Assembly: GCA_951230915.1 (NCBI GenBank)
Contig: OX579634.1
Span: 44,033,570-44,097,569 of the forward strand
Direction: 5' to 3'
Length of the DNA: 64,000 bases
Source: Antitrichia curtipendula
Taxonomy: Eukaryota; Streptophyta; Bryopsida; Hypnales; Leucodontaceae
Below the pieces are notes generated by a model. The model had not been told where the DNA came from. It made no database searches and saw only the letters and a list, made by a program, of their open reading frames with translations. Position 1 is the first letter of the stretch, and each line of letters starts with the position of its first letter. Made by a program: the position numbers and the translations under genes. Below, in pieces: positions 38,184 to 50,057 of this stretch.

Positions 38184-39479
38184 CTACATTGCCTTCTTTT
38201 GTGCAGCTTTCGTGGTAACTGTAACGGTTTGGTTAGACTTCCTCTTCGTCGGTTCTACTTCGGCACTCTTCAACGATTTATGGCGGAAGCCGTATCGCTC
38301 AAGAACTTGATCGTCTGCGAAGTTGACAGCGCGCTCCATTTGCGTCAAGCAGCGGTCGACGGTATATTCCGGATTGATGGCGCCACAACAAAACTCGCAG
38401 CCGCAGAAATGCGTCACGAATGGCCATCGGTCGTCACCGTAAATGCCAGGTTTGTATTTCTCCATCATCTCCTCGAATCGCTCTGTGAGCACTTTCCAGT
38501 AGCCCTGGAAGTAATATGAGCTTTCGAGGTACACTTTACTTCCCCATCGCTCCTGATCGGTGACCATGAGATAGACCAAGCCCGATTGATCGTCCGCTTC
38601 GCCTTTGCCTCGGTTGGGGAGCGCTTTGGTTAGAAATTTGCCTACGCCGTCGCGGATCTTGCCCTTTGGACTCATCGGCGCCCATGCGTGGAGTAAATCC
38701 ATGGACCATTGGCAATTACGGATCAAGTAGACGCCGGCGTTCAACCCTAACCAGCTGCGTTTTTCGTACACGCTGTCCTCCCAGCCGTGCATCACCATGT
38801 TGTGATTTTCGTACTTCTTGAGCGGGAGCTGGAAGGTCATGTCCGTGAATATGGCGTCGCTGTCCATCCACCAGAACCAATCGATTTCGGGATGCTGCTT
38901 CATGAGCATGTGTGTGAGGAACGTCTTCACCCACCACCCGAGCATCTCGTCGTCGATCTTGTCCATGTTGTAGTAGATCTCGATGCCGTGAATCCTACAA
39001 TAGTCCATCTTGTTTTTTATCGATTTCAACAGCATTTGGTCGCCTTGCTTGTTGACACACTTCCGCGGGTGGGAGCTTGTGATGAGCATGATGCGTGGTT
39101 TAGGGTTTACTCCCGAGGAGGAGTTTGTGGCCTTCCGGATGGCATTGGCTCGGTATTCGTCCCAGCCTACAACGGGTGGACCGAATTTTGTGAACGGCTT
39201 GCTGGCGTTGAGAAATGTCTTCATGCCTCTGTCGACTTTGGCCAGGTGAATGCGGACTTCCTCCGGTGTCATCTGATTGGGGCCGTAGACTGGATTGCCC
39301 ACGCCGGCCAGCCTGCTGCTCAGGTCCAATGTGGACGAGTTCAAGGCGAATAAAGTCAGTGTACAGACGGCCGCGATGAAGCACATGGCGTACACCACTT
39401 TGCTTTGGAAGCCTCGACCTCGTGTTTGTATCCATACTTCATCAATAGGCGCCGTCGACTTCTTGTTGTCGTCCTTCAT
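38184..39479 (-). CDS. XXT-like: GT34 xyloglucan 6-xylosyltransferase, intronless
   Basis: Golgi type II glycosyltransferase of CAZy family GT34, expected to move xylose from UDP-xylose onto the glucan backbone of xyloglucan. The first true ATG is at 39479 and gives 431 residues; the frame is open further upstream only from a TTG. A cytoplasmic tail is followed by one membrane anchor at about 28-46 (VVYAMCFIAAVCTLTLFAL) and a stem. The catalytic domain has ITSSHPRKCVNKQGD, then WFWWMDSDAIFTDM with the metal-binding DSD at 206-208, MHGWEDSVYEKRSWLGLNAG, ADDQSGLVYL and PFVTHFCGC. The C-terminus ends in a Lys-rich tail (KSNQTVTVTTKAAQKKAM). Family members are usually about 450-460 residues, so this is complete. 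Galactomannan galactosyltransferases share the family, but the overall match is closer to XXT1/XXT2. Confidence 0.92.
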   Translation of the reverse strand: MKDDNKKSTAPIDEVWIQTRGRGFQSKVVYAMCFIAAVCTLTLFALNSSTLDLSSRLAGVGNPVYGPNQMTPEEVRIHLAKVDRGMKTFLNASKPFTKFGPPVVGWDEYRANAIRKATNSSSGVNPKPRIMLITSSHPRKCVNKQGDQMLLKSIKNKMDYCRIHGIEIYYNMDKIDDEMLGWWVKTFLTHMLMKQHPEIDWFWWMDSDAIFTDMTFQLPLKKYENHNMVMHGWEDSVYEKRSWLGLNAGVYLIRNCQWSMDLLHAWAPMSPKGKIRDGVGKFLTKALPNRGKGEADDQSGLVYLMVTDQERWGSKVYLESSYYFQGYWKVLTERFEEMMEKYKPGIYGDDRWPFVTHFCGCEFCCGAINPEYTVDRCLTQMERAVNFADDQVLERYGFRHKSLKSAEVEPTKRKSNQTVTVTTKAAQKKAM

Positions 39480-42400
39480 TTTGATAAAAGGCGTAGGCAA
39501 ATTTCGCACCCTGCCATTGTGTTCACTCACTTTTGTTAGTAACTGTTTCCGTGCCGATCGTCCTCTAACATTGTGAATTTCAATTTTGGCAGCCAAATTG
39601 TCTCGCAAGTATGTCGACCAAGTTACTTATAAATTACATTCTATCAACTTAAGTTCTGAGATCGGGATTATTAACCTGATCGGTCATCACTCATGCAAAC
39701 CCCTTGCTGAAAAATGTTGTTGGGAATAACAACATTCGGATGTTTCAACCTCCCACTTGGATAAAAGAATATCCTCAATTTCTGTTTTGTTTTGTTTCAA
39801 CAGGGGGTTTGCGCAGTTGTGATAGAACTACTGACTAAAAGATGCCTAATGAAAACAAAAGAAAAATTCCTGCACTAGTGGAATGTTGACGGAATAAACA
39901 GCTAATCTAATAACTTGCGGATTGCGAACCCTTTCTGGGTCAAATTCTTTCTAGGTAGCATAGTTAATCGCTGAGGGGCTTGGTGGCTGGGAATTGTACA
40001 AATCAATCTAGAGTTTGATTAGTCGTATTCGTTATAATGGAGTTCCAAGACTGACGTTCGAGTCCCTAGAGTTTCTAGTGGGCGACTAAAACTGCAACCA
40101 ATTCCACCGAAATCTGCCATTTTAATGACCAATTTGGTAGTGACGCCACACGTTGCAAGCCAGAAACGAAGAAGAGGGCAAGGGAATTGATGAGAGGAAT
40201 TTCCGTCCTCACCCATGCTCTTGCAATTGCACCCGAAATCGCATGACTGCGCGCGGCACACTAGTCACCTGCATGAGAAGATTCACCGCAGCTCTAATTT
40301 AGGGGTGACCCCGAGTTGGTGAGTTCAAAGTGCTACCTGCGATTTTATGGTTGTCGCGATGGTTCTCCACGAACGCAAACGACCTCAGTTCTTACAGAAT
40401 TGACCTTAGAAGAACCTGCACAAATCGGCCGGCACTGGTGTCAGATGAGGTACAGAGATGATAAGGCAATGATCTGATTCACTGGGTCCATTAAATGTTC
40501 AACTTTAATTGCACATGTTTCAGTGAATTGAGCCTGCAAAAGTTATGTTTGTCGACTGCAATGTCAGCAGCCCACGAAAATGACATAGCCTGAAGGGAGT
40601 CTGTACATACTTGATTGCTCGTCTTCAATGTGGAAGCGCCATACGGAAAAACTACTTCTCCGACTCTAACTCTGCAGACGCAAGATTCTTGTTAGAAAAA
40701 ATTCAGACTTTTAGAGGCATATAAGAAGTCTAAAGATTGATTAAAAGAGCTCCTTGTCCATAGATTAAATGAGAAATGGCACAGCGAAGAATTTTTGCAG
40801 TATAATTTTAGGCTCTTCGTCAATCTGACTGTTTCCATCGTTCAGATGCAGCCCGCGCTGTATCACACTACTACGTTGTCCATTCACTAGAATGAACCTC
40901 CATTGACTAAGTTTCCTGTAAGACAAATTTAGCTCCAAACTTCAGGCTAAAAAGAGTACTGGGCATGCGATTCATCTCATTCTCCCCTAATTCCGAGTGC
41001 CAACTGGTCTTTGACAGGGTCAACGTCGTCGCTACAACTGCGCAAGATCTAAATGCAATAGCACCTTCTCAGTGGAGTATTGATCTCACGTCTCAGCTCC
41101 TAAAACTCCTGCAAGTGCACAGGGCTGTATTCCCGCAACGCACAGACACGATAACATTTCAGAATTTGAGGGGGGGAAACAACACCTTCCTAGCTCGATC
41201 TTCAGTACAATCTCCGAAGACAGAAGCTGCCAGTCCAGACCCAGTGCTCCGGCCTCCCTTTGCGATCACCGCTGAAACTGCCTTCGATTCTTGCCCACCG
41301 ATTGTTGTTTTGTTGCGAAAGTCTTCGACTCGTATGATTAAAAAGGGTCTCGGGTCCCACTCGTTGATGTCTGTAACTTAAGCTAAAATGCTTCAGTCCT
41401 GCTCAGACACAGCGCCGACGCGTTAGGAATTGATCTTGGGCAATGAGTACCGAAGAGGACAAGTTTCAAGGCATCTCTTTGCAGCAAAACAAGCTATGAG
41501 AAACTCCCACCTCTACATCATTTATGGAGGACAAAGCAAAGACACCTACACTGGAAATCTAGCACAAGGTAAGAAAACTGTAGAGCAGACGCTCAATCCG
41601 ACACAATAATGTTGTAGCCTAGCAAATAAGGAGACTCCCGAAGAGAGACGAGCCTCTAGACGCACTTGCAATCACTTTCAATTCAACTCACAAAAAAAGA
41701 AATTGTTCCGAAACTGAAGCAAGGACGTCAGAGCGATGGTAGGGTCACAATCGCCTCATTTCTTCGCTCAACAACTCAAGATGCTTATATTCACACAGTT
41801 TTTCTACGCAATGATCAGACACGTGATATCTAGCAAGGAGCTACTTCGGTTACGTCAGTCGAGCTACTTCGGTGCACGCTAGGCGGTGCACAAACATACC
41901 GTGGAACTTGCCTGACTGAGATCGATCGAGTTGGGCTTGGCAGCCAGAATTGGTCTGACAGACGGAGACAACTGCTTGTTCCTGAAACGAGGGGCTCTAA
42001 TAAGCATGAATCATCCTCCTGTCAGTGGAGATGATGATAGCAACTCATGATGCACTGGCTAGGCGAAGCTTGCAACCCTGTGTTGGTGGCCGCTAAAGTG
42101 ATAGTGTGGAGTTCTTTCTGCCGATCGAAGCTAGCTACAGAAACTGCAGCAGTTGGGGCCCATCAAGGATGCAATGATCGGTACCTCACAGACTCTGTTG
42201 CCTGCCTCACAACGACTGAAGAATCGAACAGGTAGCAGATGAAAAACCAAACCCTTGAAGTGGAGCTAGCTGCTGATTGATTGTGACGAGACGAATCAAT
42301 TCCATGCCCGATTCCATGCAGAACGGAAATTGGATTATTGATTGTGAAGGAAAGGATTAAAATCACTCCAATCGGACTGATCGATCATGCTTACTTAGTT

Positions 42401-43068
42401 GGAACCGATCATTGACTTTTCTAGGGAGTAACCGGTGCAATCAGTCCTCAATCCTATGATTGGTTCCAGGTGCGCATTGCAGAGATTGGATACAGTGTCT
42501 CAATGGCATATAAAATATTAATTTGATCTTTGAGATAACTGAACTGCAGAATTCGCTTGGCATCGGCATAATCCTGGAGGTAACGTTAACCGGCATGATG
42601 AGTACGCACTGACAGAGGGGTGTCAGAGTGTATGAGTGGACCAGGTCCTTCGCCCCCAGGTCCTTCTGTAAGAGAATACCACGGTGGTTGATTGTGGACT
42701 TCTGCAGCCCAGGGGAGGTCAATTATTATCAAAATGTGTCAAAAGCGCACGCGATTCTTGGAAGCTAATGGACGGAAGGAGAAAGGAGACTCGGTGAGCC
42801 AGTGAACAGGGAGTATGTTGAGATCGGTGGGTTGTTGCAAAAACTCATTTGGATTTTTTTGGTCAGCATGGTCATTTGAAGTTTAAAATAAACAATTACG
42901 GAGTATGTAACTAAATGTACTTCAGTCTAAATCTCTAGACATAGCAATCAAAAGTTAAAATAGAATATTTATCTGTTTTGTGAGTAAGTTATGAAATAGT
43001 CCTACTAATTTTTCACAAGTACTGATAAGATAAATCAATGTTATTTGATTCCATGTTAGACATAGTCT
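39480..43068. promoter_or_regulatory. Upstream flank of the GT34 gene, moderate GC, no recognised coding
   Basis: It lies upstream of the minus-strand ATG at 39479 and probably includes promoter and 5' UTR. GC is closer to that of the gene island than to the AT-rich spacer beyond 43 kb. A 138-codon plus frame at 40965-41381 and a 93-codon minus frame at 42441-42722 have no recognisable motifs. An untranslated exon or a non-coding RNA cannot be excluded. Confidence 0.4.
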
Positions 43069-43640
43069 TTAATCCCTAAAGTTCCAAGGTCATTGTTTTT
43101 TTTTGTCAAAAAAATCTAAAGTTTGTCATTTTCAGTACAAACATCCAAAAATTTAAGCTTTTTTATGGTTAAAAAGAACTGAGTTGAGAATTTTGGAAAA
43201 AAAATTCACCCTACCTCCCCTCCTTTTTATTTTCATTCAAACAATTTTCAAATTATTTAGTCAAAGTACGTACAACAACATAGAAGGAAAAAATAAGTTG
43301 TTGATAGCTCTAAGATGGATTTGAAACACACTTATCCCAACGAACAGATTGTTCTAGAAAGCAAAATAAACCATTTGGAACTTCTTTTTTTAATTGTTAA
43401 AATTGAGTTCATAAACAAATCCAAATTGAACTCAAGAATTATATTCTCAAGAATTTGCTAAACAAGAAGCTTCATAACTTTCACATCACTTATCCAAATG
43501 GAATGAAATCAAATCTTAAATCAAATCTTTCCACATAGACAAAAACTTGGGATTCATGTGCTATTATAGCTTACACAAGCATGTTTTATCATCTTAGCCT
43601 CCTCATCCTTTTTTTATTTCAATAACCTCCGTACTTAAAT
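43069..43640. mobile_element. Partial TTAA/CCCCTAAAG family copy
   Basis: The left end TTAATCCCTAAAGTTCCAAGG is followed by family blocks (for example AAACACACTTATCCCAACG). The right terminus is not found and the boundary is approximate. Confidence 0.5.
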
Positions 43641-43684
43641 CTTCAATGATGCTAGGTGAACATAAAAATGCAAGCATGTGAACC

Positions 43685-43933
43685 TTAACCCCTGAGCGCC
43701 CAAGGGGCTAGAATATGGCCTCTTGGTTTTGAAAGATTTTTTTGTTTGACCGTTACAATCTTTTCAATGGTACGGTCAAAGGACGTGTCCATTTCCTTGG
43801 AGCTCCGGGCCTATGTCCATTATCAATCGGTACGGTTAGTTTATGCGGATCTCTTTTTAAGTGATAGTTTGATTAGAATGAATTCCAGAAGGTCTAGATT
43901 TGAACAAATTTGCACTGGGCACTTAGGGGTTAA
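43685..43933. mobile_element. Short 249-bp TTAA-bounded element
   Basis: Starts TTAACCCCTGAGCGCCCAAG and ends GGGCACTTAGGGGTTAA, sharing the outer termini of the larger family but with an unrelated, less AT-rich interior. The sequences outside it (AAATGCAAGCATGTGA before; CCTACAAACATTGAAGGTG after) belong to a repeat also present near 16815-16905, so it is inserted in that older repeat. Confidence 0.75.
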
Positions 43934-44334
43934 GCATATATGCAAGTAGATATCCTACAAACATTGAAGGTGTTTATATTATAAAAACTATAAGACAAGT
44001 ATCTATTATATAATCACACTATAATCATGGAAGGTTTTTATAATATAGACACTTATAACATAGATGTATAGTGTTCTAGGGTCATGGGTTCATGCTCCTA
44101 AATTCACATAACAACAACCTTCATCATTATCATATATTTTCTATGTCATTTATCATAGTCTCTTCAATGTCTTCAATTTGTACACTTCGTGCTTCTACTT
44201 CATCCATTTAAGGTATCTTCTCATTTCAACCTCGTCCATTTAGATATCTTCTCGTCTCCTACCTATTTTGATTGTCCTAGTTGATTTATACTTTCCATTT
44301 GCATAATTATCTCTCCTTCCTTTGCCATTCATCA

Positions 44335-45397
44335 TTAACCCCTAAAGTCCCATTGGCCCTACACAGGTCCAAATGCAACCTTGGATAGGCTCATACAATC
44401 TCAATATTCATTGTAATTTTTTGAAACTTTTTGTGCCCAAATGCAACCTTGGATAGGCTCATACAATCTCAATATTCATTGTAATTTTTTGAAACTTTTT
44501 GTACCCAAATGCAACCTTGGATAGGCTCATACAATCTCAATATTCATTGTAATTTTTTGAAACTTCTTGTGAAGCTAGAAAAATAAATAAGCTTTGTAAG
44601 AATATAATTTTCATTTCAATCACTGCTTGAGAACAAAAATTAAGGCACAATTAGCTGAAAACAGAGGTTGGCGGGCAACATAAAAAAAATCACAAAAAGT
44701 CAAAAATTAAATTTTTCAATTTTTTCTAAAATATTATATTTTTGTCTACATATGAAGCTTTGATTCATTCTATTTGGACTAATGATGAGAAAGCCATAAA
44801 TAATCTTGTTTTTGGGGGCAATCTAAGCATCTTCAAAAAAAATAACTTATAAAATTCATTTTGTAATGCAATTTTTAAAAAGAAATCAATTTTTTTTACA
44901 GGGTTAATTATACTTGCTAGAACAATCTCACCATTAAAATTATTGGGTTTTAATTCCATCTTAGAGGTTTTAATAGTTTAGTCTTTCTTTCAATCTTAGA
45001 TTTATTTCTATTTAACATTGTTTTAAATAATGAAAATCAAGTGTGTTTTTTGGGAATTTTTTTTCTTAGACTTTTAACTCAATTCTTTCAACATAATAAA
45101 TTTGAAATAAAAAATGTGTAGTGCAAAATAACTCCATGAATGGCGGTCAAAGTCATTTGAAATTGCAGCTAAAATTAAATAAATAAATAAATTCAACTTT
45201 GAATGCTTATATCTCTTAATTTGTATGGTCAAACTTCATGAAATTTTTACCACATGATCTAAGACAAGTCAAGTACAAGATCCTATGGTTAGATTTTTAA
45301 AAAGGTTTTGTTTTTGTTATATTGGACAAATGCAACAAAAATGACAATTTTGAGTGATTTTTGACATAAAAATGGCCTTGGGACTGTAGGGGTTGAA
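44335..45397. mobile_element. TTAA/CCCCTAAAG element inserted in the Harbinger pseudogene
   Basis: The left end is TTAACCCCTAAAGTCCCATTGG and the right end GGCCTTGGGACTGTAGGGGTTGA. The final TTGA is one change from TTAA. The copy is about 1.06 kb and includes a 3 x 68-bp internal tandem repeat. Confidence 0.85.
44369..44572. repeat. Three tandem 68-bp repeats
   Basis: The unit starts CCAAATGCAACCTTGGATAG and ends TTTGAAACTTTTTGT. Copies begin with AAATGC at 44371, 44439 and 44507. They are nearly identical, which indicates recent expansion inside the transposon. Confidence 0.9.
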
Positions 45398-47150
45398 CTT
45401 CTCTTGGTGTATTATACACAAGTTGTGAAAACAAATGCATGTAGTAACCAGATTTGGTACATGTTAAAGAGGCATATCATTTCTCTTCAAATTAATCCTC
45501 CACCTCCCTTTCAATATACCAAAGGCTTTCTCTACAACTATTCTTATAGAGGATTGAATAAAATTCTAGTGCACCTTTTTTCTAGGTAATCCATCTTTTT
45601 TACCTTTGAAAGAAAAATAAAACCATGGTTTCATTGGATGAGCAACATCATCTATAAGTTTGTGAGGTAATAACTCACCTTTCATCACTTTCTTCCCAAT
45701 ATCTAAATTTTGAAACCAAGTCCAATCATAACAATGCCCGTCCATTCAAATCATAATCCTATAACCTACATTTCCTATCCACTACACTTTGAAGTAGAGT
45801 TGAATAAAAAAACTTTCCAATTATAATATGAAGTAGGATCTATAGGAAAAGCAATGATAGGTATATGACTTCCATCAAATACTCTAATCATATAAGATAA
45901 TCCTTTGAGCTCCTCAAATTTGAGTGCAATTCTCCTCAAAGTAGCTCCAAATTGTTTGCTAAATCACCAATGGTTTTAAATGCTTTTTAATTGCTACACA
46001 AAATTCCCTAACAATAATAGATGTAGTACTTTCATGAATTTTATAAGTTTTTACACAACCACGTAATGATTATCATTATTAAATTTATTTAAAGAAAAAA
46101 TAAATTATAAAAGGAATGATTTATCTAAATTCTATATCCAACCGACCTAATGATGAAGAAAATCCATTGCACAAATAATCAAAAAGTGTACTCCGGTGAT
46201 ACATCCCAATGCTCCGTGTCTTTCTAGAAATAACACTTTCTCCAACCATCACAACAAAAACAATTGTCATGGTAACATAATGTTGATGCAAATCAAATTT
46301 TTGCAAAATTGCAACAACCGTCATGAAATGTCACACGGCCATGAAGAACATAGAGACACTTAGATCTTTTGGTCTTAATTCATCCATCTTTAACAAATGG
46401 CAATGAAAAGAGAAAGAGAGAGAAAGAAGGCTTGATTTTTTTTTGGTTTTATTGAATTGGCCTAGCTTTATTTATGGGAGAATTGTCCTTTGTTATATTT
46501 TTATTCTAATGAGTAGTTGAGGACAACTTTAAGCCCAAAAAGACTTGAAATTTTGTGCAATCAGCCTCAATGAGAATTGGCCTAGCCTATGGGTATACAA
46601 CGGCCCTTTTACACCTAGAAGTTCGGCCAATTGGGTGGAATTAATTTTTTATTAAAAAAAAACTAGATCTGACATGGCTCAAGCTTGCTAAATTGGATGC
46701 ACCAAAAATGGAAGACTAATTCTTGGCCTTGGCACCAATGTTAGATTTCCAAAAAATAATAATAAAATATTGTTTTTTTCAACAAATCATATTTGTTGGA
46801 TTTTGTGCAACAACCTTTAGAGGAATTGGCACATATTTTAGATTTATACTAACGAGTAATTGAAGACGACCTTTAGTCTAGGAGGGACTGAAATTTTGTG
46901 CAATTAGCCTCAATTAGAATTGGCCAAAATTCATAGTAAATTCAATTCAAGGAAAAAAATCACAAAATTTTGTCAATGCCCATCATTTCTATCTTCCTAC
47001 AAGACCATAAATTCACATTGCCTTCAACTGTTCCAGAACATATGCGGAATTGCTTAAGTGGTCGACAATGGGTGGTTCTACCATAGTTAAAAAACAAACA
47101 TTCCAAGCTTCAAAAAATGTGATCGGAAATAACTGCACCCATAGGTTGGG

Positions 47151-47187
47151 AATGGGTCAATGGGTCAATGGGTCAATGGGTCAATGG
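47151..47187. repeat. 9-bp minisatellite
   Basis: The unit AATGGGTC is extended by A and repeated about four times (GGGTCAATGGGTCAATGG...). Two further pentamer-like variants follow. Confidence 0.8.
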
Positions 47188-47701
47188 AATGGCTCTACCT
47201 TATGTTCTCTTATTTGCAATGAAATTTCGTTTCATATGTGTCAAAAACAAAAAATAGAAAAAACAGAAAGATGGTGTGGAATATTTCGACGCCCAGCAGT
47301 AGTGCCGTGGTACCATAGTACTTGATCAGCAGCTAAGTGAACAGGGTGGATGCTCAATTTGATGATGAGCAAGGGTGTGCATGGTAGGGGGCCAGGTGAG
47401 TGAGTGGGCCACCCTGACATGACCCCCCTTTGCATTATTGGGTGCCACGCTGTCAGTCTGATTGGGGACTCATGACCTCCAGTTCATGGCCTCTGGCTTG
47501 GGCGGTTTGCCTGTGGCACTGTAATAACTGGAACTGATCATTCTACCCTACCACTTAACCTTTTCCTTCCGCCATCTCTTAGGGACCACAACACAAAAAT
47601 CATACGGAGTATCTCATTGGGCATGGTGCCCCATTCCATTCCATTCCATGGCAGAGAAAGAAGGAGAAGAAAGAAGAAAACAGTTTCCCCAATCATTTCT
47701 T

Positions 47702-47704
<3 letters not shown>

Positions 47705-47771
<67 letters not shown>
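47705..47771. repeat. (AT)n microsatellite, about 33 units
   Basis: Uninterrupted alternating AT of about 66 bp. It lies next to purine-rich A/G tracts. Confidence 0.95.
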
Positions 47772-47774
<3 letters not shown>

Positions 47775-47895
47775 ATAAAAGAAAAAAACAGGAAAGAAAA
47801 AGAAACAAGGAAAAAAATAGGAAAGATAAAGAAAAAGAAAGGAACAAACAAAAACAAAAGCCAAAATACAGCATATTCAGATATTGAATTGAGCC

Positions 47896-48530
47896 GAATT
47901 TTCTATTTATTCCAGGTTTTCCTTTAACAATTTGAAAGGTGGTTTTAGTACTAGCACTGAATACAGGTATGTTTGGTGGTATACGGATGCTTTAGGAACC
48001 ACAAATATATTTCTTTATGCAGGGGGTGGGTGGGGGGGTGGTTGGTTGTTCATTCAGTCCATCCAACAGAAAAAAAAGAAAACGAAAAAAACAGGAAAGA
48101 AAAGAAAACAAAAAAAACAGGAAAGAAAAGAAAAAGAAAAAGAAAACAAAAGCCAAAACACAACACATTCAGATTATGCTTTTCAGTAGAATTTTCTATT
48201 TATTCCAGGGTTTCCTTTAACAATTGAAAGGTGATTTTAGTACTAGCACTGAATACCGGTATGTTTGGTAGTATACGGATACCGTATGCTTTGGGAACCA
48301 CAAATATATTTCTTTATGCAGGGGGGCCATTCAGTCCATCCAGCAGAAGAATTTTAAGAAAAGAAAGCGGTTTTCCAAAAAAAAAGATGAATAAAAACAA
48401 AAAAAAAACACACTCATTTTTTTCATTGAGCGTAATTTCTATTTATTCCCACGTTCGTTTTAACAATCAAAAGGGGATTACAGTAAGAAATGGATACTTA
48501 TTCTTATTATTTAGATACCATAAGCAAAAG
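47896..48530. repeat. Tandem repeat of about 293 bp, two good copies and a diverged third
   Basis: Unit landmarks are GAATTTTCTATTTATTCCAG (47896 and 48189), TTTTAGTACTAGCACTGAAT, CACAAATATATTTCTTTATG and CATTCAGTCCATCCA(A/G)CAGA. Each copy ends in a GAAAA-rich tract. A third, diverged copy begins near 48432. The copies yield open frames rich in Lys (for example at 47932-48189), but these are products of the purine tracts. Confidence 0.85.
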
Positions 48531-50057
48531 TTTACAACATTATTAACTGATGTTGGGAGGTTCCTTTTGCTCCCCAAGGGAGCAAGAAGCCCCAAGCGTT
48601 GCAACTTCCTAATCAACCAATGATTCTTTGTTCCAGGGATGATCCCAGGGATCTATTGAGGGATGTTTATCCCAATGTGTAAGGGGGAATGGTTAAGCTT
48701 GGTTCGCAATTATATATATATTTTAGAAGACACAACTATAAAGTATCCTCCATCATAGCTATCATGAAAGAATAATCAAGCAATTTGCAAAGTAATTTAA
48801 TAATTTTAGAAATGGTCGTGTCTTGTACACATTGCTAAACATTAGTCATCCATATATTACATAGGTCTTACACCGTTAGTAATTTGATTGAGGACCTCAA
48901 GAACCGAAATGTACAATTATCCCAATATTCAACCATTGTTCTTACCAACCTTTAATTTTCCTTTGTCTTATAGAGAATTGAATGATGTACAAAACAATGT
49001 GTTTTTTTGTCTTTGAAGATTTTTTTATCATATTTGGTCCTTCCATAAATTTGATGGAAGGCATATCTAATATCCTCAAGAAGCTCTTAGAATTCAATTT
49101 TCTCAATGTATGATCTAAAATCAACAAAAGATCTAGTTTTTATATTGTTTACAAGATGTATGCTTGATGATCTTATAAACAATGTTTACTCATTGTGTAA
49201 CACTCAAAGGACATTGCAAATTCAAGTGGCATTTTCAAAGTCAAACCTCAAATAGTTCTTGATTTAAACCCCTACATGCCTACGCCATTTTTCTGTGAAA
49301 ATTGTCCCTATTGCATTCATTGAAATTTTCAACAAAATATATATTTAAAAAATATAACCATACAATCTTGTAGTAGACTTCTAGAAGAAGAAGTGATAAA
49401 AATTTCGTGACATTTGACTATAGGGATTGAAAGATATAAGCATTTGCAAGGAAAGTAGTTTTTTTTCACTCTGCGTGACAATTTCAAGTGCCTTTGACCA
49501 TTACTCGTGACAATTTTTTTCACTATGGATTTTGAATCTAAAAATCTATTATATTCAACATAATGTTATTCATGTCTCTAAAAATTTCAAGACCAAAAAA
49601 GAGGTAGAGCACATCCAAAAAATCTTGCAATGCAACAATGTCCAAAAGTTCACAATGCACAATATATTTTTTTGAGCACATTTGCCACCATATAATTTTG
49701 AAACTTAGAAATTAAAAAGGTGGGCTGAAAAATATACTAATGCTTTACAAAGTCATAAGAAAAAACTAGAAAAACAAAAAATCCTCTATTTCTTATAGAA
49801 TTCAAAAAGACTATGTGAATAATACATAGGCCGAGGCTTTGGGCAAGCTTTAAAAAATGGGTTCAACTCCATTTTTGGTCTGATCCCGGCCTGTTCCTTC
49901 CATTGAGAACTCTAAGCTTGACCTCTTTCATCTACCTTTTTCAAAGGCATCCACACGGTGGACACAAAAAGAGGCACCAAGTGAAATAATTTTGTTGTTG
50001 GAAAGATAAAGTAAAAAAAAGTTGAATTTGAATCCATTGAAATGCCTCACATAGTTT
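48531..50057. other. AT-rich spacer, no gene seen
   Basis: Only scattered transposon-like fragments. The short minus frames at 48942-49127 and 49329-49523 have no family signature. Confidence 0.5.

Larger units (their letters stand above)
44190..46330 (-). pseudogene. PIF/Harbinger (HARBI1/DDE_4-type) transposase pseudogene
   Basis: Translating the minus strand in shifting frames gives a colinear but broken Harbinger transposase. The N-terminal part is RSTLFDYLCNGFSSSLGRL near 46160. Then comes FDGSHIPI, carrying the first catalytic Asp, near 45880. Then MDGHCYDWTWFQNLDIGKK and GELLPHKLIDDVAHPMKPW near 45620-45730. Last is RIVVEKAFGILKGRWRI and TTCICFHNLC near 45410-45530. Stops and frameshifts occur between these blocks, so it is dead. 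At 45397 it is cut by a TTAA-bounded transposon; the C-terminal codons (NDEWQRKER) continue at 44338 and below. No second Harbinger gene (Myb-like) was found nearby. Confidence 0.8.

Noticed and set aside
39480..39608. N-terminal extension of the GT34 frame to 39608
   Set aside because: The extension starts at TTG and has no ATG. The ATG at 39479 gives a normal type II topology and length.
40965..41381. 138-codon plus-strand open frame
   Set aside because: No domain, no plausible splice partners and no signal for a start; likely chance in the moderate-GC flank of the GT34 gene.
47538..47864. Minus-strand open frame with a long Tyr-Ile run
   Set aside because: It is a translation of the AT microsatellite and purine tracts.
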